This document shows positions 1 through 7,024 of a stretch of 37,331 bases of DNA, piece after piece. Source of the DNA: Desulfovibrio sp. ZJ369 (GTDB lineage Bacteria > Desulfobacterota > Desulfovibrionia > Desulfovibrionales > Desulfovibrionaceae); the NCBI RefSeq assembly GCF_011039085.1, contig NZ_JAAKEI010000026.1, forward strand, positions 1 through 37,331, in the 5' to 3' direction. Made by a program: the position numbers and the translations under genes. Every line of letters starts with the position of its first letter. The stretch's first letter is position 1. The notes beneath the pieces were generated by a model. The model was given only the letters and a program-made list of their open reading frames with translations, was not told the DNA's origin and searched no databases.

Positions 1-556
1 CCCGATAGCAGGGCATCAGTTCCGACAAGCCCAGGTCGGCAAGCAGTTGGCTCAGGGGACCACGGTCAACGGGGGCCGTTCTTTTGCTCATGGTTGAGCC
101 TGACTGGCTTCCCGTAGCCTTTATTCCCCTGACACGACCTTGCGAATTTCTGCCAGAGGCGGCATTGCCGTCATCATCCTCCTCGGAAACGATTCCGAGC
201 ATGGCCGATAAGGCATATCTGCGTCCATAGGTGAAGGCGCTTCCCATTGCCTGCGGGTCAGGCTTGGCAAGCGGAATGACCGCCAGCGATGCCTGGAACT
301 GCCCTGTCTTGGCGTGAACGAGTTTTGTCACCAGCCCAAGATTGCTTCCCTCCACGGGAACAGGGTATTGTGTCAGCAGGATACCGTTATCCAGCAAGGC
401 CATACGGCAGGAGTCCATAACGCTGTTCAGCGTGGCATATCTGTTTCTGGCAAAGGGGTTTTCGGCATCCTTGATGGCAGGCTGAAGGTGCTTCTGCACC
501 TCGATGAGCGCCTTGGAAAGTTCGGTTATTTCTGGCGAACTGAACGCATAGTCCAT
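1..556 (-). CDS. ERF-family single-strand annealing protein (3' end beyond window)
   Basis: The minus frame starts at ATG 556, preceded by an AGAGGA ribosome-binding site, and stays open to the window edge, so the C-terminus is missing. The roughly 185 visible residues show the ERF signature: an N-terminal stretch with a Q-x-x-L pattern, then NPFARNRYATLNSV, then DPQAMGSAFTYGRRYALSAMLGI, followed shortly by the acidic run SEEDDDGN (shown here as separate blocks). ERF proteins anneal complementary single strands and are recombinases of phages and integrative elements, usually paired with a nuclease. Here a PD-(D/E)XK nuclease ends 10 bases upstream on the same strand, fitting a two-gene recombination module. 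Past the conserved domain the chain becomes polar and low in complexity, as is usual for the family tail. The family call is firm; a role in element or phage replication is inferred. Confidence 0.88.
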   Translation of the reverse strand, partial: MDYAFSSPEITELSKALIEVQKHLQPAIKDAENPFARNRYATLNSVMDSCRMALLDNGILLTQYPVPVEGSNLGLVTKLVHAKTGQFQASLAVIPLAKPDPQAMGSAFTYGRRYALSAMLGIVSEEDDDGNAASGRNSQGRVRGIKATGSQSGSTMSKRTAPVDRGPLSQLLADLGLSELMPCYR

Positions 557-566
557 GTGTTCCTCT

Positions 567-1346
567 TTATGCCGCAAAGCATTTGCCGAAGCAGAGTTCC
601 TGATGCTGGCACCACAGGCAGTTGATGCCCTGATTCTTCCAGAACAGCCCTTGCCGGATAGCCGTAGCGATATGCCGGATAGAGCCGTAGAGCTTCACGA
701 AGTCGCTTTCGGCCCGCAGGGAATTGAGCCACACGACCTTGGGTTCTTTTGAGCGCACCAGATAGAGCAAGCTCACGGGAATCTGTATCTGAAAGCCGAA
801 CTCACAGGCCATGAGATAGGCATAGACAGTCAGTTCCAGAGCGCGGTTTCCCTGCTCCAGATTGGGCGACTTGGCCGATGTTTTGATGTCGATGATGCGG
901 GTGAGTTCAGGTTCCGGCTGGTCGATGATGTCCGCAAAGCCTCTCAGAAGGATGCTTTCATCCACTTCACCCGTGAGCGGATCAACAAGCGGATGTTCAA
1001 AATAAGCTTCCATCTGCCAAGTGTTGAGCGGGCCGATCTTTTCCAGAAAGGCTTTGGCCTCGTTCAGAATCTTTTCCTGAGCCTGGCGAAAGCCTGCTTC
1101 ATCGGCGTATTCGCTTTCCTGAACGGCAATGTGTGTCCAGTATTCCCGTGAGGCTTCCTCCGCCATATTGGGCACGGTCTTGCCATAGACAAGGCAGTTC
1201 TCAACAATATGATGGAGCGCCGAACCTTCGATGAGCGGGATGGCCGTCTTATCGGGCACGATTTTCTCAACGTAGGTCAGGCGGTATTTTTCCGGGCAGA
1301 GGCAATAGGTGTTGAGCCGAGATTTGGAAAGCAGCAGCGGTTCCAT
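567..1346 (-). CDS. PD-(D/E)XK nuclease, Cas4/RecB-like with Fe-S cysteines
   Basis: A 259-residue protein of the PDDEXK_1 type. The catalytic pattern is present in order: GSALHH (41-46), GFAD (136-139), DIKTS (153-157) and the ALELTVYAYL helix (169-178). Cysteines at 15/17 and at 243, 246, 252 and 256 flank the nuclease core, the arrangement that holds a 4Fe-4S cluster in Cas4, AddB and related nucleases. The ribosome-binding site TTGGAGGGAAA lies directly before ATG 1346. It precedes the ERF annealing protein by only 10 bases, so the pair probably forms an end-resection and strand-annealing module of the integrated element. No CRISPR array or other cas gene is in the window, so a Cas4 adaptation role is not supported. 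The nuclease fold is nearly certain; substrate and polarity are unknown. Confidence 0.88.
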   Translation of the reverse strand: MEPLLLSKSRLNTYCLCPEKYRLTYVEKIVPDKTAIPLIEGSALHHIVENCLVYGKTVPNMAEEASREYWTHIAVQESEYADEAGFRQAQEKILNEAKAFLEKIGPLNTWQMEAYFEHPLVDPLTGEVDESILLRGFADIIDQPEPELTRIIDIKTSAKSPNLEQGNRALELTVYAYLMACEFGFQIQIPVSLLYLVRSKEPKVVWLNSLRAESDFVKLYGSIRHIATAIRQGLFWKNQGINCLWCQHQELCFGKCFAA

Positions 1347-1361
1347 TTTCCCTCCAAGAGG

Positions 1362-1390
1362 GGTGGTGGCGGGAACTCTCCGCCACCACC
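1362..1390 (-). other. Intercistronic GC-rich hairpin
   Basis: A perfect 11-bp inverted repeat (GGTGGTGGCGG / CCGCCACCACC) with a 7-base loop lies between the stop of the 1421-1831 gene and the ribosome-binding site of the nuclease gene. No T-run follows on either strand, so it looks more like an mRNA-stabilising or partially terminating structure than a full terminator. Confidence 0.6.
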
Positions 1391-1420
1391 TGTTGAAGAT
1401 GATAGCGGATATGCCTGTTT

Positions 1421-1831
1421 TCAGGCGGCGAAGCGCAGCTTGCGGCGGGGAACGCCTTCAAGCGAGCTTTCGATGGTCTTGAGCAGATTTGTCATGGAGC
1501 TATGCAGATTTTCCTTAACCAGACTGCTATGCCGGATGGCATTGGCGTCCGTGCCGGAGATGACAGTCCTGCACTGGTTGACCAGTTCGGCAAGCTGCTC
1601 GTCCTCAAAGATATTCCTGTCAGCAAAGCTGTCCAGAAAGTCCCTGAGATTTTCCACAGCGGCATCACGCAGGCGTTTGGGTTTGCCGTCCTCAGCGCCG
1701 GACACCTTGTCCGCGATGTTGGCGACAAGTTCCACAAACTCTCCGCGCAGGGCCGCAATGGCTTCCTGCCGGGCCTGTTCCATAAGGTTCTGGAACTTTG
1801 CCACTTCGTCCTTGTAGATGGACGGCGGCAA
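1421..1831 (-). CDS. Hypothetical element protein, possibly 5'-truncated
   Basis: A 136-residue, charged, helix-rich protein (TTG start, no good ribosome-binding site). The middle reads like a coiled or helical bundle, with the blocks RGEFVELVANIADKV and DAAVENLRDFLDSF, and the C-terminus is basic (PRRKLRF). From memory, this kind of block occurs in the C-terminal half of longer hypothetical proteins of phages and conjugative elements; this is a recollection, not a search result. The reading frame stays open upstream of the TTG without another start codon, into sequence used in a different frame by the preceding gene. This hints that the gene lost its 5' part. It sits between the 126-residue hypothetical and the nuclease in the same operon. 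No function can be assigned. Confidence 0.55.
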   Translation of the reverse strand: MPPSIYKDEVAKFQNLMEQARQEAIAALRGEFVELVANIADKVSGAEDGKPKRLRDAAVENLRDFLDSFADRNIFEDEQLAELVNQCRTVISGTDANAIRHSSLVKENLHSSMTNLLKTIESSLEGVPRRKLRFAA

Positions 1832-1854
1832 GACCCGTGAAACCGATGGCCCGA

Positions 1855-2229
1855 TTAGGTGATTTCCTCCGGGCCGGAGAAATGGATGCTCCTGACCAGA
1901 TACATGTTGAACGGGTTGTCGAGATAGCAGCCAAGGCGCTCAGTGTCGTCATCGGCTTCGCCAATGCGGAGGAAGTAGTAGTCCTTTTCGTCAAGTTCAC
2001 GCATGAAGGCTTCCATGAAGCCCACATCCGGGAAGTCGGAATACCACTTGATGCCGCTCCACCACCAGAACGCAGCCTCGCTTGAGGCATCGAGAGTGTG
2101 GGAATCCGCATATTCCAGCAGCTCTTCCACCTCCTGTTTGAGTTCCGGCGCGGTGTTTTCAAGCTTTTCCCTGAGCCGGGCAGCCCCTGTTTTCGAGAGG
2201 CACAGGCTTACATCCGAGTAATAGCCCAT
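1855..2229 (-). CDS. Hypothetical protein, phage/element type
   Basis: A 124-residue acidic protein beginning MGYYSDVSLCLS. ATG 2229 is preferred because GGGAG lies five bases ahead of it; a GTG at 2235 would overlap the stop of the DUF2997 gene. It is rich in aromatics and acids, with the block FWWWSGIKWYSDFPDVGFM and a C-terminal HFSGPEE. Proteins opening with MGYYSDV are common in phage and integrative-element gene sets and have no assigned function, to my knowledge. It has no signal peptide or membrane segment, so it should be cytoplasmic. It is translationally linked to the DUF2997 gene upstream (ends within a few bases). Confidence 0.7.
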   Translation of the reverse strand: MGYYSDVSLCLSKTGAARLREKLENTAPELKQEVEELLEYADSHTLDASSEAAFWWWSGIKWYSDFPDVGFMEAFMRELDEKDYYFLRIGEADDDTERLGCYLDNPFNMYLVRSIHFSGPEEIT

Positions 2230-2231
2230 GT

Positions 2232-2426
2232 TCACTCCCGGTTCTGGACGACTTCCGTCCGCGCCACATAGGGCACAAAGGCGGTCGGCTTCATCTTGAT
2301 GAAGGTTTCTTCGCCAAGAAGCTCCTTGAGAAACTTGGTGGCTTCCACACAGGACTTTCCGGGAAAGCCGTAGGTGGACATTTCCACACGGCCATCAGCG
2401 GTGACGGTGATCTGTACGAGCTTCAT
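2232..2426 (-). CDS. DUF2997-domain protein
   Basis: A 64-residue protein, MKLVQITVTADGRVEM followed by the block GFPGKSCVEATKFLKELLG. The pattern of a short beta-strand pair, a G-F-x-G-x-x-C turn and an amphipathic helix is that of DUF2997, a small family of unknown function. ATG 2426 is chosen over the adjacent ATG 2429 because AGGAC then has a workable spacing. It is followed on the operon by the 124-residue hypothetical and preceded by the DUF1257 gene (8-base gap). DUF2997 and DUF1257 proteins are, as far as I recall, neighbours in cyanobacteria as well. The conserved cysteine suggests metal or thiol chemistry, but this is only a guess. Confidence 0.72.
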   Translation of the reverse strand: MKLVQITVTADGRVEMSTYGFPGKSCVEATKFLKELLGEETFIKMKPTAFVPYVARTEVVQNRE

Positions 2427-2433
2427 CATGTCC

Positions 2434-2856
2434 TCACAGGGTTATGGTCAGTTCGATGCCTGAGTTGACCTGTTTTTCGGAATAGGAGTAGCGCTTCTTT
2501 TTCACGGCCTCCTTGATGACTTCAACGCCGTATGCCTGTTTGAGCAGGCCGCCGTTTTCGCCAATGGCCCGCTTGAGACGGGTATCCCAGAAATCGCAGA
2601 GCAGCATATAGTTGCCGTTGCGCTTGAGAACGCCGATTTCATAGCGGGCATCGGGAATCCTGATGGCGTGGTCGCAATGCCCAAGGTCTTTTTCGGTAAG
2701 CCCTTCGGGGAGCGGATATTTCTCCGGCTCCACAAGTGTGCCGTACCATTCGTAGGTTTTCTGGTTCTCAACGAACTGGAAACCCAGTCTCTGGCAGGCC
2801 CGCTTGATGGCCGAAAGGTCGAATATCTTGAGTTCGATGTGCGAAACGTGGGACAT
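2434..2856 (-). CDS. DUF1257 (Ycf35-like) protein
   Basis: A 140-residue protein beginning MSHVSHIELKIFDLSAIKRA, which matches the start of DUF1257/Ycf35 proteins (SHFSxVKTxIKDLxALxxAL). Later blocks fit too: RYEIGVLKRNGNYMLLCDFW, then a C-terminal VIKEAVKKKRYSYSEK followed by an alternating hydrophobic strand. A strong GGAGGAGG ribosome-binding site precedes ATG 2856. Ycf35 is encoded in red-algal plastids and cyanobacteria and has no settled function. Here it lies directly downstream of a Ycf46-like AAA+ ATPase and upstream of DUF2997, so the three probably act together, perhaps with DUF1257 as an adaptor or substrate of the ATPase. The domain call is good; the function is unknown. Confidence 0.8.
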   Translation of the reverse strand: MSHVSHIELKIFDLSAIKRACQRLGFQFVENQKTYEWYGTLVEPEKYPLPEGLTEKDLGHCDHAIRIPDARYEIGVLKRNGNYMLLCDFWDTRLKRAIGENGGLLKQAYGVEVIKEAVKKKRYSYSEKQVNSGIELTITL

Positions 2857-2871
2857 TTTGCCTCCTCCTCA

Positions 2872-3920
2872 TCAATGGATGGTTGTTGACGGGGTTCCGA
2901 GAACGCGAACTTTCGGCGCTTGCCTGAGTTTGCGCGTGGCCGGAGCCTCCTCGTCGGGAGTATTGGCGATGCGGGCACGGGAACGCGCCCAAAGCCGCAA
3001 CTGTTCGATATCCTCCTTCATGGTTTTGGAAAGCGGAATAAGCGAATGGCGAGCGGCTTCAAGGCCGTCATAGAGGGAGTCCCGAAGGATTTGCTCTATT
3101 TCCGAACCAGTGTAGCCTTTGAGGTCATCCGCCCAGGCTTCGGGCATGGATGTGCCGTACTTGCGGTTCATGATTTTGATGATTTCCCTGCGCTCGATAA
3201 GCGTAGGCAAGTCCACAAACCAGATGGCGTCAAAGCGCCCTGCCCGGAGAAATTCGGGCGGCAGTTCCTTGATGTTGTTGGCCGTAGCCACAATGAACGC
3301 GGATTTCTGCTCATTGGCCCAGGTCAGGAAATGGGAAAACATCCCCATTGTCGTGCCTGAGTCCTTGAGTCCGCCCCTGGTGCCGGAGAACATCTTCTCC
3401 AGTTCATCCAGAAAGAGGACGCAGTTGCCGAAGGCGTCCACAATTTTTGTGGCCTCGCGCATCCGGCGCTCCGATTCACCCACCAGCGAGTTTTTCAACG
3501 CGCCGATGTCCAGCCTGAGCAGCGGGAATTGCAACATTCCCGCTATGGCGCAGGCGGTTTTGGATTTGCCCGTGCCGGGAACACCCACGAGGAGTATTCC
3601 TTTCGGCTTGGGCAGCTTTGAATCGGGCTTGTATGCCTGGGCGCGATTGGCTACATATTCCTTGAGGGGATTCAATCCGCCCACGTCAAGGATGTTCGCC
3701 GCCGGAAAGATTTCCAGTAAGCCGGATTTTTTTATCATCTGGCTCTTGGCTTCCGTCACGGTCTTGGAACTGAAGTAGCCCTTTTGGGTAAGGCTGAGGG
3801 AATAGGCGGTCTCCGCCTGAAATTCGGTCAACCCTGTTGCCAGCCTTGCGGCTTTTCGGTTGGGCCGAATGTTGAGAGGTTCGCCAAGTTCGGCTTGCAG
3901 GGGTATAACGCCTCCTCCTC
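2872..3920 (-). CDS. Ycf46-like AAA+ ATPase, C-terminal fragment (frameshifted)
   Basis: This carries the ATPase module: a linker helix region (GLTEFQAETAYSLSLTQKG), the Walker A GVPGTGKSKTA, the LVGESERRMREA block, Walker B CVLFLDELEK, and FLRAGRFDAIWFVDLP with the arginine finger and sensor regions. The tail is the Ycf46-type GSEIEQILRDSLYDGLEAA then SRARIANTPDEE. This arrangement is that of the non-FtsH, Ycf46-like AAA+ family. The open frame extends upstream to 4002, but the part before about 3915 is out-of-frame translation of the N-terminal domain. Reading the two frames together around 3911-3920 restores a continuous family-like protein of about 480 residues. No start codon with a suitable site lies at the head of this fragment, so it needs either frameshifting or repair of a sequence error to be made. 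Confidence 0.85.
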
Positions 3921-4316
3921 TGGCAATTTGACTTCCACGAGGTGAAAGAACGGTTGAAGCTGAGCGGGTAACGCAGGAGTCGGAGAAACGATGACCAGAC
4001 ATGAGCCAATTCCCTTATATACAGGGATGGCGTTCAGGATGGCCTGACTGACCATCGGGTCATCGACAAATGCCGACAATCCGTGGCAGACAAGCACAGT
4101 GTCCTTGGCGGACATGAGCCATGAGACAGCTTCAATCGGACTTTGAATGTCCTCGTGGAGAAACGATTGGGGTGAGAGACCCCTGATGCCTTGTACGCAA
4201 TCCCACCTGGCGATTTGCCAGCCCGGGATGTTCCTGAGTTCATCCTCTGTCCTGTGCGGCTCCAAAGTTTGCAGCAACACAGCGGGGAACCCGGCCTTTA
4301 ACAAGTCTGAAATCAT
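3828..4316 (-). CDS. Ycf46-like AAA+ ATPase, N-terminal fragment (frameshifted)
   Basis: The N-terminal, P-loop-like but ATPase-inactive domain of the Ycf46-type protein: LLKAGFPAVLLQTLEPHR, then WDCVQGIRGL, AVSWLMSAKDTVLVCHGL, GSCLVIVSPTPALP and LVEVKLPEEE. ATG 4316 is chosen because AAAGGAGGA lies just upstream. The true domain ends at the EEE near 3912; the next 28 codons to the stop at 3828 are in the wrong frame relative to the family. The ATPase module resumes in the -1 frame at exactly this point. The gene heads the minus-strand operon that also encodes DUF1257 and DUF2997, and diverges from the AT-rich orphan gene, with only 64 bases between the two start codons. Confidence 0.82.
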   Translation of the reverse strand: MISDLLKAGFPAVLLQTLEPHRTEDELRNIPGWQIARWDCVQGIRGLSPQSFLHEDIQSPIEAVSWLMSAKDTVLVCHGLSAFVDDPMVSQAILNAIPVYKGIGSCLVIVSPTPALPAQLQPFFHLVEVKLPEEEALYPCKPNLANLSTFGPTEKPQGWQQG

Positions 4317-4322
4317 AAAAAG

Positions 4323-4358
4323 TCCTCCTTTCATATGTTATTTCCATATGAAGGAGGA
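4323..4358. promoter_or_regulatory. Inverted repeat carrying a ribosome-binding site on each strand
   Basis: Between the divergent starts at 4316 (minus) and 4381 (plus) lies a near-perfect inverted repeat, TCCTCCTTTCATATG / CATATGAAGGAGGA, with a 7-base spacer. Each arm contains an ATG followed by AAGGAGGA reading outwards. On the minus strand that AAAGGAGGA is the ribosome-binding site for the ATPase. On the plus strand the orphan gene uses a second site (AAAGGAGC) just before 4381. The dyad could be an operator for both genes or an mRNA hairpin that hides the ribosome-binding site. A TATAAT hexamer on the minus strand (about 4400-4408) is a possible -10 element for the ATPase operon, but the local AT richness makes chance matches likely. 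Confidence 0.5.
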
Positions 4359-4380
4359 GAATATTAAAAAAGGAGCAATT

Positions 4381-5691
4381 ATGCTTCATGTTGGAAAAGG
4401 ATTATATCTTTATGGAGTTAAGCAAACTATTTCAGATAATGTGAAGAAAATGCTCGATGAATATTTTAAAAAAGAAGCAGATCTTTATGGTCGTTACATA
4501 TCAGTTCTTAGTGGTTCAATATCTCTATTAGATAAACATTGTGATAAGACTGATGATTTCCGTATAGGATTATATAACGCGGCATTAAAAATGTGCCTAT
4601 CTCTTGACGCTATTTATAAAATAGGTGAGACAGCAGAATCTATTGACAAAAAATTTTTAAGAATTATTCATAGTTATATGAATAAATTTAAATCTCCTGA
4701 TTACTTGGAAAATATTACTCATATTAATGCGACAATCAATGACATGATAAAAGATAATAAACAAATGTATTCTGGTGAGACAACATATTCTTTTCGTAAT
4801 GGAGTAAAGATATTAAAGAAGGATAAAATATCTCCTCAAGAAGCTACGGAATCAATTATTCTTATGCTTTATGCGAGGGATTACTTTAATATCAAGTCAA
4901 TATTAACCTTAAGGAATTACTTATTCAACTCACAAATTGCCAATGCCTATATTGGAGTGGGTAAACTTAATAAAAATCCTGGTAATGATTTCATGGGACT
5001 CTTATTTTCTGACTATGTCTTAATTGATAGTATTTTCCCCTTATATCGTCTGGTTGCAACCGACTTTAAACTTCTCTGTGCTGAGCAACCCTTAGAAAAA
5101 AATAACGAACTGATCAGGGAAAACTTTGACTATATTTGTATGATAATTTATGTACGATATATTACATCAATACTTCTATTTGTTATTGAATGCGATATAT
5201 CAGATTACCTTGAAAAGGAGGAAATAGACAAGATTTTATTAGAAATGTATAGAAAGTTTAGCTTAATAATTTTAAGTGCAGTATATCGTAGTCTGTCCAT
5301 GCTTGAATTTACTATGTTCTCAAATTTAGAAATACTCAATGATATTTGTGTCTATACCCACCTGTTTTCTCCGAAAGATAAACTCGATAATGCAAATAAA
5401 ATGTTCTCAGCTATTGCGGGAGATGCGGGTCATGAATATTTTGGCAAAGAAATAGAGATGATTGTAAAAAGGGCCATTAAAAAATGGAAAGATGGAAGTG
5501 AACTTTCTCACGTCCAAATGATTCAAAAATTCAAAGATTCAGCGAAATATAAGCAGTATTTTGAAAAGCGGGGATTTGAAAGAAATCTTAAAAAAGTATT
5601 GAAAAAAAGAATGGACGAAGAAGGCATTCAAAAATGGGCTGGCGTTAATTACTTTCAAGGACGTGGTCATTCCTCAAAAAAAAAACAGTGA
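4381..5691 (+). CDS. AT-rich orphan protein of unknown function
   Basis: A 436-residue protein that I do not recognise. ATG 4381 is chosen for the AAAGGAGC site seven bases before it; the frame is open further upstream but only through the opposite gene. Base composition is strikingly AT-rich next to GC-rich neighbours, with many AAA, AAT, ATA and TTA codons, a sign of recent transfer. The protein is mostly helical by appearance, with hydrophobic stretches around YICMIIYVRYITSILLFVI and FSLIILSAVYRSLSML that could be buried helices or weak membrane segments. The C-terminal third is very basic (KKWKDG, RNLKKVLKKRM, a final KKKQ), which suits nucleic-acid binding. It stands alone on the plus strand inside a mobile element, a typical place for anti-phage or other cargo genes, but no defence domain is visible. 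Confidence 0.85.
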   Translation: MLHVGKGLYLYGVKQTISDNVKKMLDEYFKKEADLYGRYISVLSGSISLLDKHCDKTDDFRIGLYNAALKMCLSLDAIYKIGETAESIDKKFLRIIHSYMNKFKSPDYLENITHINATINDMIKDNKQMYSGETTYSFRNGVKILKKDKISPQEATESIILMLYARDYFNIKSILTLRNYLFNSQIANAYIGVGKLNKNPGNDFMGLLFSDYVLIDSIFPLYRLVATDFKLLCAEQPLEKNNELIRENFDYICMIIYVRYITSILLFVIECDISDYLEKEEIDKILLEMYRKFSLIILSAVYRSLSMLEFTMFSNLEILNDICVYTHLFSPKDKLDNANKMFSAIAGDAGHEYFGKEIEMIVKRAIKKWKDGSELSHVQMIQKFKDSAKYKQYFEKRGFERNLKKVLKKRMDEEGIQKWAGVNYFQGRGHSSKKKQ

Positions 5692-5740
5692 CTCCTGACA
5701 CATCTATCTCCCTTATTTTTGAAATGAAAGGACAATAAAA

Positions 5741-5761
5741 AGGGCTTGTGTTTCAAGCCCT
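5741..5761. terminator. Bidirectional intrinsic terminator between convergent genes
   Basis: AGGGCTTG / CAAGCCCT form an 8-bp stem with a 5-base loop. On the minus strand the stem is followed by TTTTTATTG, so it should end transcription of the small regulator gene at 5786-6013. On the plus strand it lies 50 bases after the orphan gene and is followed by a weaker CCTTTAT. A second small GGGG/CCCC hairpin follows at about 5768-5779. Confidence 0.7.
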
Positions 5762-5785
5762 CCTTTATGGGGTTTTCCCCCTATT

Positions 5786-6013
5786 TTAGTGTTTCTGTAC
5801 GGGCTTCGTCCTCCTGCGCAACCATTCAATCATATCATCTTTTTTATATACCACTTTTTGGCCTATACGGGCACGCCGGGGGCCTTTGCCCAGAGAGTCG
5901 AGATTCGCAAGATAATTCGGAGAAATCAATGTCCCGAAGTACTTACCCATGTCCTTGCGTGTAAGCAGCGACGGCAGGTCACGGACGAGAGCTTCAAAAA
6001 AGTCTTCGGGCAT
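5786..6013 (-). CDS. Small helix-turn-helix (AlpA/excisionase-like) protein
   Basis: A 75-residue protein. LLTRKDMGKYFGTLISPNYL reads as a winged-helix or MerR-like recognition segment, and the end GQKVVYKKDDMIEWLRRRT is the typical AlpA/excisionase finish, where a lysine/arginine-flanked strand leads into a D-x-x-x-W-L helix. Such proteins act as excision factors or regulators in prophages and integrative elements. It follows the 6017-6679 gene after 3 bases, so the two are co-transcribed, and it ends before a T-rich terminator. Its position about 1.3 kb from the tRNA-Pro attachment region fits a role in excision or element gene control. The fold call is moderately good; the role is inferred. 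Confidence 0.7.
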   Translation of the reverse strand: MPEDFFEALVRDLPSLLTRKDMGKYFGTLISPNYLANLDSLGKGPRRARIGQKVVYKKDDMIEWLRRRTKPVQKH

Positions 6014-6016
6014 TGT

Positions 6017-6679
6017 TTACGCCGCCTCCACTTCAACGCCAAAGATGGATTCAACCTCTCTCGCCATATCCGCCTCCAAGGTATCTGGTTGTGGTTCTTC
6101 GCGGCGGAGAGATGGATTTTTTGCCCCGGCGCGTTGGATCAGAATGCACTCTCTATCAAACAGGATGGATATTGGCGTTCCCGCGGCAAATATCTCTGCC
6201 GCCCCCATTGCCATCAGTCGGTCTGCCGTAACCATGATTCCGCTTTTGCCTACCTTGTTAGTCCTGTCTGCTGTCTCGTGCGGGATGTCATAGTACGTCC
6301 TGTCAAGGTCGTTCAGCTTGTGGCGCAGGGTCTCGAAACCCTGTAGGCTAATGGCCAGTATCGTGCAGATGTCTTCACGGGAACGGCCTTGCTTTGCCAG
6401 CTCTCTCAACTGGTTGATTTTTTTCGACACGTCCTTCATCGTATTCCGCTTCTTCCTGGGGGGTTGCTGGGATGAGATCTCGTGTTCAGCCATTGAAGTC
6501 TCCTCATGGAGTGCGTTGTAGGTTGTTTCGTTGTTTCCGTTCATTGTTTCTTTCTCCTTGGCTTGTGGGTTTGGGGTGGTTTTCGGGGATTCCTCCCGCG
6601 TACTTCTCGTGGATGGCTCGACTCCTTCCGGCGCGGGTACTGTTCCCCTTGACGCCATCATCCGTGTTTCATCAATCAT
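6017..6679 (-). CDS. Hypothetical DNA-binding protein of the element
   Basis: A 220-residue protein from ATG 6679 (AAGGAG six bases ahead). The first 90 residues are polar and disordered in appearance (RREES, TTPNPQ, QQPPRKKR). Next comes a helical segment, LRELAKQGRSREDICTILAI followed by SLQGFETLRHKL, that reads like a helix-turn-helix of the kind used for sequence recognition. The C-terminal part contains a small beta-rich block (KSGIMVTADRLMAMG, then ISILFDRECILIQRAG) with an AbrB-like flavour. Two further in-frame ATGs at 6544 and 6493 each have their own purine-rich site, so shorter isoforms are possible. It is paired with the excisionase-like gene downstream. I do not recognise the family; a regulatory or plasmid/element maintenance role is a guess. 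Confidence 0.6.
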   Translation of the reverse strand: MIDETRMMASRGTVPAPEGVEPSTRSTREESPKTTPNPQAKEKETMNGNNETTYNALHEETSMAEHEISSQQPPRKKRNTMKDVSKKINQLRELAKQGRSREDICTILAISLQGFETLRHKLNDLDRTYYDIPHETADRTNKVGKSGIMVTADRLMAMGAAEIFAAGTPISILFDRECILIQRAGAKNPSLRREEPQPDTLEADMAREVESIFGVEVEAA

Positions 6680-7024
6680 TTTTTCTCCTTGCTCCGATTG
6701 GAGCCGTTGACGTTGCGGACAAACGCTGTCCGTGACTATAAGATAGGGATTCTCTTGCGAATTGGATATAGTCTTCATTTGCCCCAAATGAGAGGTAAAC
6801 ATTAAATAACTAGCTGAAAAATAAGATAATTAAAAGTTAGGTTCGGTTCTAACTTTTTTTCAGGGGCGGCCATACGGTCAGTCTGGCAGAGGTGCTGAAC
6901 CCACCTTACCAACGCATCACTTCCCTTCACATTTCGGAGCAGGCAGGAGATGCAAGGAGACTATCATTATAACATACTAATATAGCTGTTAAAACTCGTC
7001 GATTCTGGGCTTTCCCAAAAAATA

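Noticed and set aside
567..1346. CRISPR adaptation role for the Cas4-like nuclease
   Set aside because: No repeat-spacer array and no cas1/cas2 gene is visible; the neighbour is an ERF annealing protein instead.
3921..4002. Start of the AAA+ ATPase at 4002
   Set aside because: The frame between 4002 and about 3915 is out-of-frame translation of the N-terminal domain, which is well conserved in the other frame, so 4002 is not a real start.
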